From Aurelia coerulea (Eukaryota; Cnidaria; Scyphozoa; Semaeostomeae; Ulmaridae), in the NCBI GenBank assembly GCA_039566865.1, contig CM076949.1, positions 3,556,001 through 3,620,000 of the forward strand: a stretch of DNA of 64,000 bases. The letters run 5' to 3'. The notes below the pieces were generated by a model. It had not been told where the DNA came from. It worked only from the letters and a program-made list of their open reading frames with translations, and did no database searches. Below, piece by piece: positions 35,022-46,378 of this stretch. The position numbers were made by a program, and so were the translations under genes. Within the stretch, counting starts at the first letter, position 1, and every line of letters starts with the position of its first letter.

Positions 35022-38000
35022 GCATCCGTTGTAAACCTAACCGATATAACCTCTGCGTAGCCATCATATCTAACCAATCACGTGTTATTTCCCCTTTTCA
35101 AATAGCTGTACATATTCGAATTTTTCTTATAACTGTTACATTACAGCCCTGAAGAAGTCCTGCATGGCAGGACAAAATATTGGCATAAAATTTATTCAAC
35201 CATTTGCTGTTGTTTTTTTGTTGTATTGCGGTGTTTCTGCCTTTAAACTTATTCATTAAGTAAACTAAACGACAGAAAATAAAACATAAAACACAACTTT
35301 TTACGTGCAAAGGTTTCAGTTTAAGTTATTCCTCAGTTCACTTCTGTTTATTGAGGAACATACACCGGGAAGTTCAGGGCATCGTTATTTCACAATTCAA
35401 CTGTACTTACCAAACTTTGAATAAATACAAACAAATTACGACTAGAGTTATTACACGAGTCCTTGCTTTCGCTCTATTACCTCCCCCCTACCCGAGCAAT
35501 GACAACCATTCAAAATTCTACCTAACCCAGGCTGCCTACCATCACCGACTGCCGAGCAAATCAAGTTTCTACGATGAATGATTGAGGCTGGTTTAACGAT
35601 CACCAACTGTCACCAATCGTCTAAAGAAAATCGATAAAAGTCGGGCCTAATTAAGAAAAGGGGTCACCAGTTATCTTGATCAATTGCATATAATCTAATC
35701 TATAATATACTGCAAGGTCGTTCGACAAAAACAAACAGTCTTATCAATTAGAGTTATCTAATGCTCTCCAGCTCTTCTTCCACTAGTTCTTCTACTGAAA
35801 AGCTATGTGCAAGCTGTGCTAGAATGAAATGTTTTCAACTACCCTTTTATGCAAATAATTAAAAAAACTAACAATGTGTTCTAGGTAAACCCAAATATAA
35901 CGAGCGTGAAAAGCCGTTGATGAAAAGTTCATCGATTCAAAACGCCCTCTTGCACCTCAGCCTCAAATTAGCCTCACAGTTCAAACAATATTGAATAGAT
36001 GGATTCAGTCCTACATACTGTGAACGAACTGAGATTTGAAAACTAGATTTTAACAAGATATGCAAATACCAATTTCCAGAGATGGTCGATTACTATCAGA
36101 ATAAAGTTTGTTGTTACTAGAGCACTATGTTTCACGTATTTCACATTTGTTATTTAGAAATTGCACAAAAAGGTCTGCATAACGGCTTAATAGCTATAAT
36201 AGGAAATTAAGGGTCAAGGATGAAAAGGAGATTAACCCAATTAACTAGTTGCTAGAGAAATGCGTAACTCCAATGATGTGCCTTTACATCGTAAGACTGA
36301 AACAAAAAAATGGTGTGGATCTCAAACTGGCATTTTGCACGATACAGCTTTGCGTTTGTGAGACGGGGGGCTACAAAGTTTATTTCATACACAGTTTATT
36401 TCTTAACCATGACAGAATAGCATTTTCTCGGTGATGAAAAGCTCCCTGTATTGGGCTTGGAACGATATCCCAGCTGATATTATAGAAATCCAAACACTCA
36501 GGCGCTTCAAAAAAGAACTAAACGCGCACTTGACGAGCTGAAAATGCTTAAAATAAAACCCTGAAACGGGACCCTCTGGAAGAACAGCCCAATTTTTATC
36601 TTAGATATTATTTCCATTTAATAGAACACTCGTATTAGGCCTTTGTGAGAATTTCTATTTTAGCTGAAGGGGTATTTGTGTATAAATAATAACAATGAAT
36701 GAATAAATGAATAAATGAATGAATGAATGAATGAATGTCGCCATCTTTAGCGTTATCATCCGGTGAATGCTATATTAAAATCGCTGTCTAAATCCAGTAA
36801 ACTATTTGAAGCGTTCTTAGGGCACATCGAGGCACTTAGAGTTCAATTTAATTCACTACGTCCGAAATGATGAAGCCAACAGACACTCTGCTTTCAAATT
36901 CTACTTTCAAATGACAGATCAAGATTACCCTTACCGTTTAAGCCACAACAAGGCATCAGTTGCAGAATTCTTTGCTTTGGTGCTACCTTCAGCCATTTCT
37001 ACTTCAACAAATGATTGCAGCACCGCAAATTTTTCCCGGTCGGATTCATACTTCTTTTGGAGTTTCTAGAATGAGAAAAATATTATCATATCGCTGTTTA
37101 CTTGGAAAAAACATAACACGTCACGCACTAAGTAAATCGTATATTTTTCAGATTGATATAAGGGATACACCATCTGCAAGGTTGTGCATGAATGCAATTC
37201 CAATCTTGCCTGTACGAAAATACGAGGCCATGTAATAGCCATGTACAAGCCTTGTAGTTATGGCCTTGTAACCTCTTTATAGCCTGGAATAGCCTTGCTG
37301 TAACCTTGTAAATGGCTTGAAAAATGTTAATTAGCCTTGTAGAAGCCTTGTGGAAACCTTGTGTTAGACTGGTTGCAGCTTGGAATCTTACGGATAACCT
37401 TGTAATTTTCTTCTAAGGTTAGTACAAGGTCATAACAAGGTCATAATCCCCTCTACAGGGCTAAAACTTGGCCTGTACAAGGCCAAGTTTAGCCTTGTAT
37501 TTCTGTACAGGTCACTATCATCTTCTCTGTTATTGCTGTTATTGTTAATGTTGTCGTTGTTGTTCCTGTTGTTGTTGTTTTCCGTGAAGATGGATTTTAG
37601 GGTTGAAAAAGTACCGTTTATGGAGGCGTCCAGATGCCCTTGTCTCTTTCTACACTAGACTTCTTACAATTCGTCCCATTTTTCGCTTGCAGTTACGAAA
37701 ACCTTTAAACATTTATCTATAGAATTAAATCGCTCGCTCAAACAATTTGAGCGAACAGATTTGGATCAGAAATATGCGTGAAAGGAGCGAAATCTACAGA
37801 GAATTGTAATAAGTCTACTTCTACACCAAGAACAGTACAGTATTGATGTATTCAATGTCAGTTGTTAAATTTACTTTGAATCACACTATAACAAGCCTAT
37901 ACCCATTAGCAAAATGCTTTGCAAAGAAAGATGAAAAGATCCGCAAATATGCCGCCAATTTTCAGTATCAGGGCCTTCGGATTGTGGCAAAATATATTCA

Positions 38001-41000
38001 AATTCGCCAGGCAATAGTAAACCATATACTATGCTGATCATTCACACGGTTGATTAATCAGTAGTCAAAGTCCTAATTTCTTCCTTGCGATTCTCAGTGA
38101 ATTTTTCAGCCACCTACTGTACTTCCAGAACTATCAGCGATTTCTTGGGGAACTGTTTCGTCTGAAAACCGACCAAGTCCATCGAGAACATCGATCAAAT
38201 CTCGTATGGACAAACCTAAACAAGACACTGGGAAAATGAGACAAGACGACTTGCAAAAAACTAAGGATATTTCGCTGAAATATTTATTCACAGGATATTA
38301 AGCATCATCTAACAACGCTCGTGCATCACATTACAACTAATCTATTTATAATTTCCGAAGGATATTGATGTGCTTTCTCGTTGTGCTGTCAAGTTTAGTC
38401 TTCAAAACATTTGATCGATGTTTTTCGGTACTTCTAGACTACTTTGAGATTATAAGTGGGGAAATAGCCAGCTGAAATCGATAATAGATTGCCAAGAATA
38501 TTTTGACTGAAGATTGAATAACTGCCTTTTAAGCTGGCTTTTCAAGCTTACGTTGTCATCAGATGTTTCAAATAAACAAACCAAGTGTTAAAAAAAATTA
38601 GAAAAAAAATATTCTATGAAAAAAATTAGACAGGCCATAAAAGTTGAAAGTGGTTAGTTAAAGGTCTTTTTTGAACAAGGACAGATTTGGCAAGACAATA
38701 GCACGAGTTGGGTTTGATTGACACGGTAATTCAAAGCGATTAGCGATCGCAGACAAAGGAAATTCTCTCAACCAGAAATTCAAAACAAGCAAAGCCATAA
38801 AAGGTTCTCTGAAAACCAGGTAGCTAGCTCAATCGTCGTGCATTCTAGAAACTGTATCTAAGCGCAAACATGAGCATAGATCGAAAGAAGAAGGATATAT
38901 CTACACATCTACCTCGGGCATTTTATTTCTTTGGTTCAGAAGCCGATTGATAGGCATTTCAATTCTCTTATTCTTTTGGGTGCAATGGAAACACTTACTG
39001 CTCGGCTTCTGAACCAAAGAAATAAAATGCCCGCGGTAAATGTGTAGATATATCCTTCTTCTTTCGATATGTGCTCATGTTTGCTCTTAAAAACATATTC
39101 TGAAATGCACAATGAGCGCACTAGCAATTTGGGTTCAGAGAAACTTTTGCAGCTTCGTTTGTTTTGAAGTCATGGCTGAGAGAATTTCCTGTGTCTGCAG
39201 TCACTAATCGTTTTGAATTCTGGTGTCAATAAAAGTATCTCGTGCTATTGTGTTACAAAATCTGTCCTTGTTTCTTTTTTGTCAAATGCAGGCAGAGAAG
39301 GCAATTTTGGTTCAAATTTAGGAAGATCTGATATTTCAGAGTAGCTCCCAGCTCTTTTGTAAAAATTATGTATGCGGCCTAATTAGTCTGCGTTTTGAAG
39401 CTGTCTTGCCATGAGTCTCAGTTTGAAGCCACAGTCATCATTCAATTCAATGCGGAAGACTGAGACTCATGTAATCAGTCCATTTCTTGCCCATCTGGCT
39501 TCTCAAGATATACAAAGTAATTAATTCAACAGAAGCAATCAAAATGAAATATAAATACATTAACATCTGCTCTTGCAGGGAATTTCTTGTCAGCTCATCC
39601 ATTATTTACACCAACAAAAACAAGAATTTTTCAATAAACTTTCATCAGGGTTCATGTAAAGAGCTTATTTTGAACAGTTTTCATTTATAATTCTAACAAA
39701 TTTTTGGTTTATAAACAATGCATTGAAACATCAAACAATCAGTCCAATGATTTTCTTTGCAATGGTCTACTTTGGAATTGTTTATCTACAAATGACAAAT
39801 ACAATTTTCAAAAGGAAATAAATAGAATCAAAGCTGGGTGTACACAGGCCAAAATTAGCCTTTATTTGATGATTTTGGCAAGCATGAGGAGATATAATAG
39901 CTGCATAAACAATGGTGTGTGTATGTGTTTGCATTTTCCTATTTATAGGTTGCCCTATTACAGCTCCATTCAATAGACCTTTTAGAATTTCTGAAAAGAA
40001 TGTGGGTCCAATGATATTTGTATAGACTTAGAAGAATTTTTGAATGTACACCAAAATGAAAGAAGTATTAACGCTACTCCAAAGAAACTTACATATAAAA
40101 ATGTATGAAAACATAGCATCATCCCAACTCTTTTTCAAAATTGCTCTATTGCTCTAATCAAAAGCACCTTAAGGTCTCCAAACAGGGATGGTGCAAGCCA
40201 TTTAGGGCAAAACAGAAACTACATTTGGCAAGAATTTTAAGGGATAACCATGGAAAACAGATCTGAAATAAACTCAGACCACATGTAGCTGTTGTAGAAT
40301 AAAACTGTGCCTGTAAACTGTTGTAGTATTGAGTAGTTCAAGCAGCAAAAATCCACAAACAACAACTGCAACTACTAAGTCAACTTGCAAAAGGTGATGT
40401 AACTAGTATCATGCAACCCCATGAGTCCTGTTACAGTATCAATGGGGATGGGTATTTCCTTTCTTTCAAGATGTGTTGCATTTTTAATGATATTTTTAGG
40501 CTGATACACTAACAGGTCTCTGATCTAAAACCTAGAAAATCTGTGAAGCCAAAAATATGGAAATGTTCAGGGCTGCTATTCCATTGCAGTTACTTTCTTG
40601 CATTTTAGGAAACGAAACAACAAAATAAAAACTGATGGATCATCTTTAGATTTTTTTAGATATTATTGTGACCGCTAAAATTGTTGACATCCTTTCTCCC
40701 TTATGCTCTTAACAGGAAATGTAAGGTGCTTTTCCCTACAAAATGGATAAATCGGTGTGCAATTATTTGTTACCATTTTGATCACATGAAAACAAAGTTT
40801 GAAAGAAGATGGAAAATTACACTTACAGAAATATTTCCATTTATGTCTGACTTTACAGGAGCAAAGGCAGTTGATCCAAGGATATCTAAAGAGAAGCATT
40901 ATGTTAACAGTGGGAGATGATTGGGGGCTGAGAGGTAGCAATTTTTTACCAATACAGAGAAGAGCAATGAGTTTTTTGTGGGGGAAAAACAGGGGCAAAC

Positions 41001-44000
41001 AATGCAACATAATACCAGTTTAGTCTGGAAGAGGAAGATAACATTTCAGTTCTAGCAAACTACATGAGTGAGGCCACTAAAAGAGAACAGACATGGCAGA
41101 AATAGCACCACATCCCACATAGCCACTTACTGTACAAATTGTATTTTTTCCTACTGTTCTTGTTTTGTTAACTGTTGCTACAGTACGTTAAACCTTCTTT
41201 TTATTCCTTTAGCTTTACAATGTACTGGGGTATAGATAGTGCTGTATTCATAGGCGTAGGAGACAGGGGGCTGCGGGGGACTGCAGCCCCCCCAACGTCA
41301 GAAAATTTGCAAAAATCAGCCATAATCAGGCAGAGATCCACCTCAAGTCGGGCAAAATTTTCTCAAACAATGGATTTTTCATCGGGCAGCCCCCCCCCCA
41401 AATTTTATCTCCCCCTACGCCGATGGCTGTATTCATGTAAGAAAAAATACCATGAGCAACAAAAAATAGTTTAGATGTTTGAAAAATCATAGTATCTAGA
41501 GTACTGGATGGATTTGAATAAATTGAATTTTGGTTGATAGCAGAAAGACTGAAATAATTTTTTGAGATTCTTGTGTTTTTATGAGGCTTGAAAATGTTTG
41601 GTAAATTACGCTTTACAAAAATCCATTGTTGGCAAAATGCCTGAAAAAGAAAACAACAAATTTGATCAAATTGTATAAAACTTCTCACACAAAAGAATAC
41701 AAACAAACAATTTTTGCATGGGTATCAGACATCATCTGCACATCTATTGCCATGGGATAGGAAATCTCTGGTACAGTATTTGTTCAACAATTGATTTTTT
41801 TAACTCATGAGAGAGATCAAATGCCCCTGAACCTTGTTATGCGTGAGGGATTCCTTGTGATTTGATCAAGGTATTTTGGGCCCCCTTTTCAGCTATTTCA
41901 CAAGAAAAAACAACTTTTCATATAGTTACTGCAGTAAATTGACAAGTTCCTTGCTCATAAAGCTACAAGAAAAATCACGAAAATGCTTCAGTCTTTCCAT
42001 AGTTCACTGTGGTCTTTCTGTCGTCAAAAAAATTTGATTCATTCAAATCTATCCTGTACTCTATCTAGGTACTATGATTTCTGAAACGCTTGAATTTTCT
42101 TAGAGCACCTGGTAGAAAATTTCATCACTAACTCTATGATTAAAATATTTTCTGCAAGTAATGATTGTGTTGAGTTACCCATTGTAACACAGTAAGCAAA
42201 AGGTAGTATGAATGTGTAAGAGGTTTCAGAAATTATCTAAAAGTACATGCTCTTTGGAAATTTTTGATGAGTTTGCAAAAAATCATTCTGAATGGATTCT
42301 GCATGGATTTTGTGCAAATCTGTGAGAATTCATACAAAATTCTAATTTGCAAAATTTGCATGCAAAATGGTTTTTCCAATTCATTGTCAGCTTTGAATGA
42401 AAAATGAGACCATGACGTTAAATAATTCATTACTTGTATTCTGAAAGCAAGCATAGCTATGTCCTTGATAACTCTGTTACTGTAGAATCTTTAATCTGCT
42501 TTTTGCACTTGACAATGTTTTCTTTGAACCTCCTACCTCTAAGATTTTGAAAACCTGCCACTTCTTTGAGAACAATTAGTTCCTAATTAGTTCTCTGACA
42601 ATAGCATAGCATTAAGAATGCCATATAACATATTCAGTGCACTATAACGGGTGACCCAAAAAGAAGTGACCCAACACAATTTGTCACTGAGAATTAAGTA
42701 AGTGGCCGATTGAAATGCTTCAAACGTTGTTCTGTCGCTAAAAGACTAGCCTATGCTTTGAGTATTTTTGCAATTTTTTTTCGGTCCAGTAAATTTCCAA
42801 AATTAAGGATTTCGAGGAAAAGGGCCTGCCTGAAATTCTCTAAAGGTTGTTAAAAACAGGGGATCGATTTACCGCCATTTCAACTCTTCAAAACAATGAG
42901 GAGCGTGTTTCATTTCAACCTGGGAATAGGCAACCCAGTTGGAAGTCTTCAGAGCAATTATATAGTCCCTAGGTATTTAAAAATATTCTCAGGCAAAATG
43001 AAACACGCTCTTCATTGTTTTGAAGATCTAAAATGGCTTTAAATCGATCCCCTGTTTTTGATTACTTTTTGAGAATTTCACGCCTGCCCTTTTCATCAAA
43101 ATCCTTAATTCAGGAACTTTAATGTGTTAAAAAAAATTCAAAAATACTCACAATGTAGGCTAGTCTTTTGGTGACAGAACAACGTTTGAAATATTTCAAT
43201 CGACCAAATACTTTTTTTTCTATAACAGATTGCGTTGGGTCACTTTTTTCTGGGTCACCCGGTAGATGCAGATTTTCAATGAGGAAAATATGCTTGTTTG
43301 GTTTATTGGTTCAACAGGTACTGTCAGCAGACCAAAAGAAATTAAGCAATGTTACTTGACATGACTTGCTACTGTATATGCTTCTTGCCTGCACAAGCAA
43401 AACAGCATTGATCATGATTGCCCAGTATATGTAATCATTAAAGGTTGCGCTGGGAGTACTGATAACATCCTGCAATCAATAAAGGTTACACTGAACAGAA
43501 CAGAACAATAAATATGATTTTCAATTACAATCATCACTGGTTCCAAGACTTTACCAATAATCGTTTGATTGCAACTCACTTTTTGCCATTGGCCTATTGT
43601 TTTTTTATATATATATTCAGCATAAAAATTTACAAAAACAGGATTACTTATAACAACACTGACAAACTACTTTACTGCACTACCAGGACAAGATACCATG
43701 GGAAGCAAACTACCATGACTACCCCATGGCTTTGACATAAAGACGAGCAACTAAATTAAACCTACATACAATTAAATACAACTACTACACTATAATTACG
43801 CGCAAACAATCTCTACTGATAAACACTGGAGTCAGTTTCACATTGGATGTCAGGCAACCATTTGAAGGCTTATAATTTAAGTGTGAGTACACGTCAATCT
43901 CAATAATATTTTATACACTGAAATTACCCAACATCCAATCCTATTGTTCTCCCCTAATTAGCCTATTGTTCCCCAACTCTTCCAGCAAAAATTCCGGGTC

Positions 44001-44678
44001 TGAGTTTCTCAGAAAATGGTTTCTTAAAAGGCAGGACTGTACTGTAAATGTGATGGATTGCATCACTTTTTTCCCTGTGTTAAGTGTTTTTCTTGTTTTC
44101 ATGGTGGGGGCACATGTTATTTCATGAAGACTTGAAGTATAAATACACAAAGAAGTTTTACGAGAAACTAAGAATTTGGGCTAGCAATTGATATTTCTTA
44201 AAATTATCAGGTTTTGAGTACTTAGAGTTTACAAGTTTTTTTTCTCCTGGTGTTTATGAGTTGTTTATGCTTTGCCCTCGTGAACACTTAAAAAAGAGCA
44301 GAGTTTTGAAGCCTCTCCAATGTTTAGACATTACTCAAGTACCTTCCGAGTCATATGATACAGAAAACAGGTGAAAATTAAGCAAAAATGCGCAAGGATA
44401 ATTTCTTAACTTTATATGGCGATCTGACAGTGAGAGAGTGGAATTTTTCGTTGACGTTGTAGTGTGGTGGGCGCACATGACATAGCTGCTACATGTACGT
44501 GTTATTTCATGAAAGAAATGAATTTCAAATATCGCCAAGAAACTTAACAAACAACATCGAAATACTCACCAAAGAATGGAACAATGCAATTACAAGCATC
44601 AAGAAAGGTTCTTGTTATGATTCGGCTGTCTGAAGGAACCTCTAAAAATGGTTGTCTTACTGTTGCAAAAAACGTCAT
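32669..44678 (-). CDS. GLTP: Glycolipid transfer protein
   Basis: A cytosolic all-helical protein that carries glycosphingolipids between membranes. Five exons in transcription order: 44678-44570, 38215-38118, 37065-36935, 33774-33642 and 32845-32669, giving 215 residues (human 209), all GT-AG with matching phases. The start MTFFATVRQPFLEVP with FLDACNCIVPFF aligns with the family N-terminus. Key sites are D64 (human D48), W110 in LLWLKR (W96), and H148 in KKYHGWIVQ (H140). The segment after D64 reads DSSGST-K across the exon 2/3 junction: the position of human N52 is Ser68, and the lysine (human K55) comes one residue early. Exon 2 is the least certain because of this, but its phases fit on both sides. 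The C-terminus ends in VGQDKQEKV. Introns of 0.8-6.4 kb contain many foldback elements. Confidence 0.9.
32978..33125. mobile_element. Short foldback in GLTP intron 4
   Basis: Arms GAGATACGGTTT and AAACCGTATCTC, with inner arms GCTCATGCG/CGCATGAGC, make a hairpin of about 148 bp framed by GTTGGGGAG and CTCCCAAC. No clear target duplication. Confidence 0.65.
34262..34581. mobile_element. 320-bp hAT-type MITE with G/C-run termini
   Basis: The left end is CCCGGGGGGGGTACTT and the right end AAGTACC followed by a C run and GGG. An exact 8-bp target duplication TTCGGTCA is at 34254-34261 and 34582-34589. The interior repeats TTTTCTAG-AGCAGG words. It interrupts a 100-codon frame of unknown nature (33962-34279). 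Confidence 0.85.
34973..35020. repeat. ATT microsatellite
   Basis: About 16 copies of ATT in GLTP intron 3. Confidence 0.95.
35147..35184 (+). other. Degenerate hammerhead-like retroelement hairpin
   Basis: CTGAAGAA is followed by a perfect 7-bp stem GTCCTGC-ATG-GCAGGAC and then AAAATATTGG. The layout resembles the CUGAUGA-stem-GAAA core of hammerhead motifs found in Penelope-like retroelements. At least two core positions differ from the consensus, so it is unlikely to cleave. It may mark the end of an old retroelement next to the ATT repeat. Confidence 0.35.
36431..36692 (+). mobile_element. LINE 3' fragment with AATG-repeat tail
   Basis: A frame ending at 36541 encodes the extreme C-terminus of a LINE ORF2: LYWAWNDIPADIIEIQTLRR then FKKELNAHLTS and a stop. 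A 150-bp 3' UTR follows and then the AATG repeat. It lies in GLTP intron 3, on the strand opposite to the gene. Confidence 0.75.
36693..36736. repeat. AATG microsatellite (LINE tail)
   Basis: Ten or eleven GAAT/AAAT-type tetramers directly after the LINE 3' UTR. Confidence 0.9.
37209..37511. mobile_element. 303-bp CCTGTAC element, second copy
   Basis: Same length and same termini (CCTGTAC...GTACAGG) as 2459-2761, inserted in the opposite orientation in GLTP intron 2. The same CCTTG/CAAGG word arrays are present. No target duplication is visible. Confidence 0.85.
38674..39272. mobile_element. AACAAG foldback family, third copy, 9-bp duplication
   Basis: 599 bp with termini AACAAGGACAGATTTGG and inverse. 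A perfect 9-bp duplication TCTTTTTTG is at 38665-38673 and 39273-39281. The halves pair around a centre near 38970. It lies in GLTP intron 1. Confidence 0.92.
41249..41425. mobile_element. 177-bp hAT-type MITE, GGCGTAGG termini
   Basis: Termini CATAGGCGTAGGAG and the inverse of CATCGGCGTAGGGG, with an exact 8-bp duplication GCTGTATT (41241-41248, 41426-41433). The interior has G and C runs (CAGGGGGCTGC, GGGCAGCCC). A related element is at 55935-56190. Confidence 0.88.
42647..43262. mobile_element. 616-bp TA-target foldback element
   Basis: Termini ACGGGTGACCCAAAAAGAAG and the inverse of CCGGGTGACCC, flanked by TA. It is palindromic throughout, centred near 42950 (for example GAGCGTGTTTCATTT/AAATGAAACACGCTC). 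It lies in GLTP intron 1. Confidence 0.88.
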
Positions 44679-44964
44679 GTTGGAAGTGAACTGCGCCTGC
44701 AGTGGTAACCTTTGAATATGGAATGTGCCGCCAATTGATGGAAGTGACTGTTGTTCACAGATGTTCGTTTATTGAATCTCACGATCATAAACACTTGCAC
44801 ATAATTGAATTTTAAACAATTTATGACCAATCGAATCTTAGGCCATCTGGTAAACTGTAATTCAAGTTGTTGTTGTTGTGTCCTTACTTGCAGCCTCGTT
44901 TTTGCGGTCTCGATCCAAACCAGAAAACCAGATAGGAAGAATGAATCATTGAACTCAAATTTTG

Positions 44965-45006
44965 ATTGGCTATCTGCACAAACATCCGCGTCTTGTCTTG
45001 GCCAAT
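44965..45006 (-). promoter_or_regulatory. Paired CCAAT boxes upstream of GLTP
   Basis: GATTGGCT (44963-44970) and GCCAATCA (45001-45008) are CCAAT boxes in opposite orientation, about 290-330 bp before the GLTP ATG. No TATA box is evident. A promoter role is inference from spacing only. Confidence 0.3.
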
Positions 45007-45124
45007 CACGCCGCATAAAAACAACAACAGCCGCAACCAGTTGGCAATAGACTAGCCTGAGATCAGGCTCACCGAAAAAAAGAGCCTGATCACAGGCTAC
45101 CAATAGACAAAATCGCCTAAGATT

Positions 45125-45270
45125 TGTTTACACCCATTTCGAGTCATGTGATCAATCTCTTGACAAAACATCTTTTGACTTCTCTAACATATTTCGTGCC
45201 ATGCAAAGTTGCGACACGAATGCAAAATATAGCAAAATACTAAAAATGACTCGAAATGGGTAAAGCAAAC
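45125..45270. mobile_element. Short inverted-repeat element
   Basis: The arms CCCATTTCGAGTCA and TGACTCGAAATGGG lie about 110 bp apart, extended by TTTACA/GCAAA outside. No target duplication resolved. A separate short hairpin (AGCCTGAGATCAGGCT / AGCCTGATCACAGGCT) is immediately to the left at about 45053-45100. Confidence 0.55.
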
Positions 45271-45551
45271 CTAGCTGATTAGGTCTATTCCGCCAGTTTT
45301 TCCACCTTTTGCAAACATAATTTTCCTGATTCCTAATTGCAAGCATAAAATCAGTTTTATAGCAAACGAATTTGGCTGTGCACTGAGAAACAGCCGAAAT
45401 ATCACCTTAAAAAATCTCATTTTCTGGATATTTGCTCAAAACATGCGGCACTTTACATTTTCGGCTAGAACTCAGCAAAATATTTTATCAGCCAAGTGCC
45501 GGTATTTATGTGTTTTTATCGGCTGTTTTCTCATAATTTGCTGCTGTTTAA

Positions 45552-45690
45552 GAGTAGCCTCAATACACAAGGCCCTCAATTTATGCTCAACTCATTGAAG
45601 TGAATTAATGTTCCATCAGTCTAATCACTAGCGATAACTACGAACATGTAATCAGTCTAGTTTAAGAGATCTCATTTAACCGATCTTTGG
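45552..45690. repeat. Dispersed repeat shared with 20320-20920
   Basis: AGAGTAGCCTCA, CATTGAAGTGAATTAATGTT and CGAACATGTAATCAGTCTAG match the two separated parts at 20320-20395 and 20878-20920 in the same order. Confidence 0.7.
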
Positions 45691-45825
45691 ACTGTCCCAT
45701 ATTTGGTGGAGCTGGAGAAATCAGAAAGACACTAAAATTTGTAAACGAATCTTGGCTGACGAATTTGCCTGAGGAAAGCAAGGACATTATGAAATTGTCA
45801 ATCATATTCATTCACACTTCGTTTA

Positions 45826-46008
45826 ATGCGTTATCTATACTTCAGGTTTGCCACCAAAGAAAAAATAGATTTTATTTCGCTAGGTCCGGGCGCTGGGCAC
45901 CCCACCTTTACCGCAAGAAGAGCTGCTTTTACAAAACTTTCCAACAAGCTGGGAAATGGATTACCCAACCTACTTTCTACTTTCTCCGGTGCTGATCTGA
46001 TACCATGA
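45826..46008 (+). other. Unassigned 60-codon frame with coding-like composition
   Basis: The frame contains the hydrophilic stretch GPGAGHPTFTARRAAF and KLGNGLPNLLSTFSG before the stop. A possible splice acceptor precedes it (TACTTCAG at about 45838-45845). I do not recognise it. The foldback at 46004 begins at its stop codon. It could be a transposon ORF end or chance. Confidence 0.2.
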
Positions 46009-46378
46009 GCGATAGGACACCAAGTGTGTGCCACCTTAACGTTATTTTGGTAGCGAGCCACCTTAATCAATTGTTTTTAATGTTTTTGCCTATTTTTACT
46101 TGGTAGTGAGCCACCTTATCGCGGTTTCGCCATTTTGAAATTTTTGGTAGTGAGCCACCTTAAGTGCAGATCCACCTTAACCGTAAAGCCGGGCTTTACG
46201 GTTAAGGTGGATCTGCACTTAAGGTGGCTCACGACCAAAAATTTCAAAATGGCGAAACCGCGATAAGGTGGCTCACTACCAAGTAAAAATAGGCAAAAAC
46301 ACTAAAAACAATTGATTAAGGTGGCTCGCTACCAAAATAACGTTAAGGTGGCACACACTTGGTGTCCTATCGCTCATG
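46004..46378. mobile_element. 375-bp near-perfect hairpin with 7-bp flanking repeat
   Basis: From CATGAGCGATAGG to its inverse the two halves pair almost base for base around a centre near 46191 (TAAAGCCGGGCTTTA). Each arm carries several copies of the word GCCACCTTA / TAAGGTGGC. CTGATAC flanks both ends (45997-46003 and 46379-46385), probably a target duplication. Confidence 0.88.

Noticed and set aside
44675..45103. 142-codon minus-strand frame overlapping the GLTP start
   Set aside because: It is in a different frame from the GLTP exon, has no recognisable domain, and is probably 5' UTR and promoter sequence.
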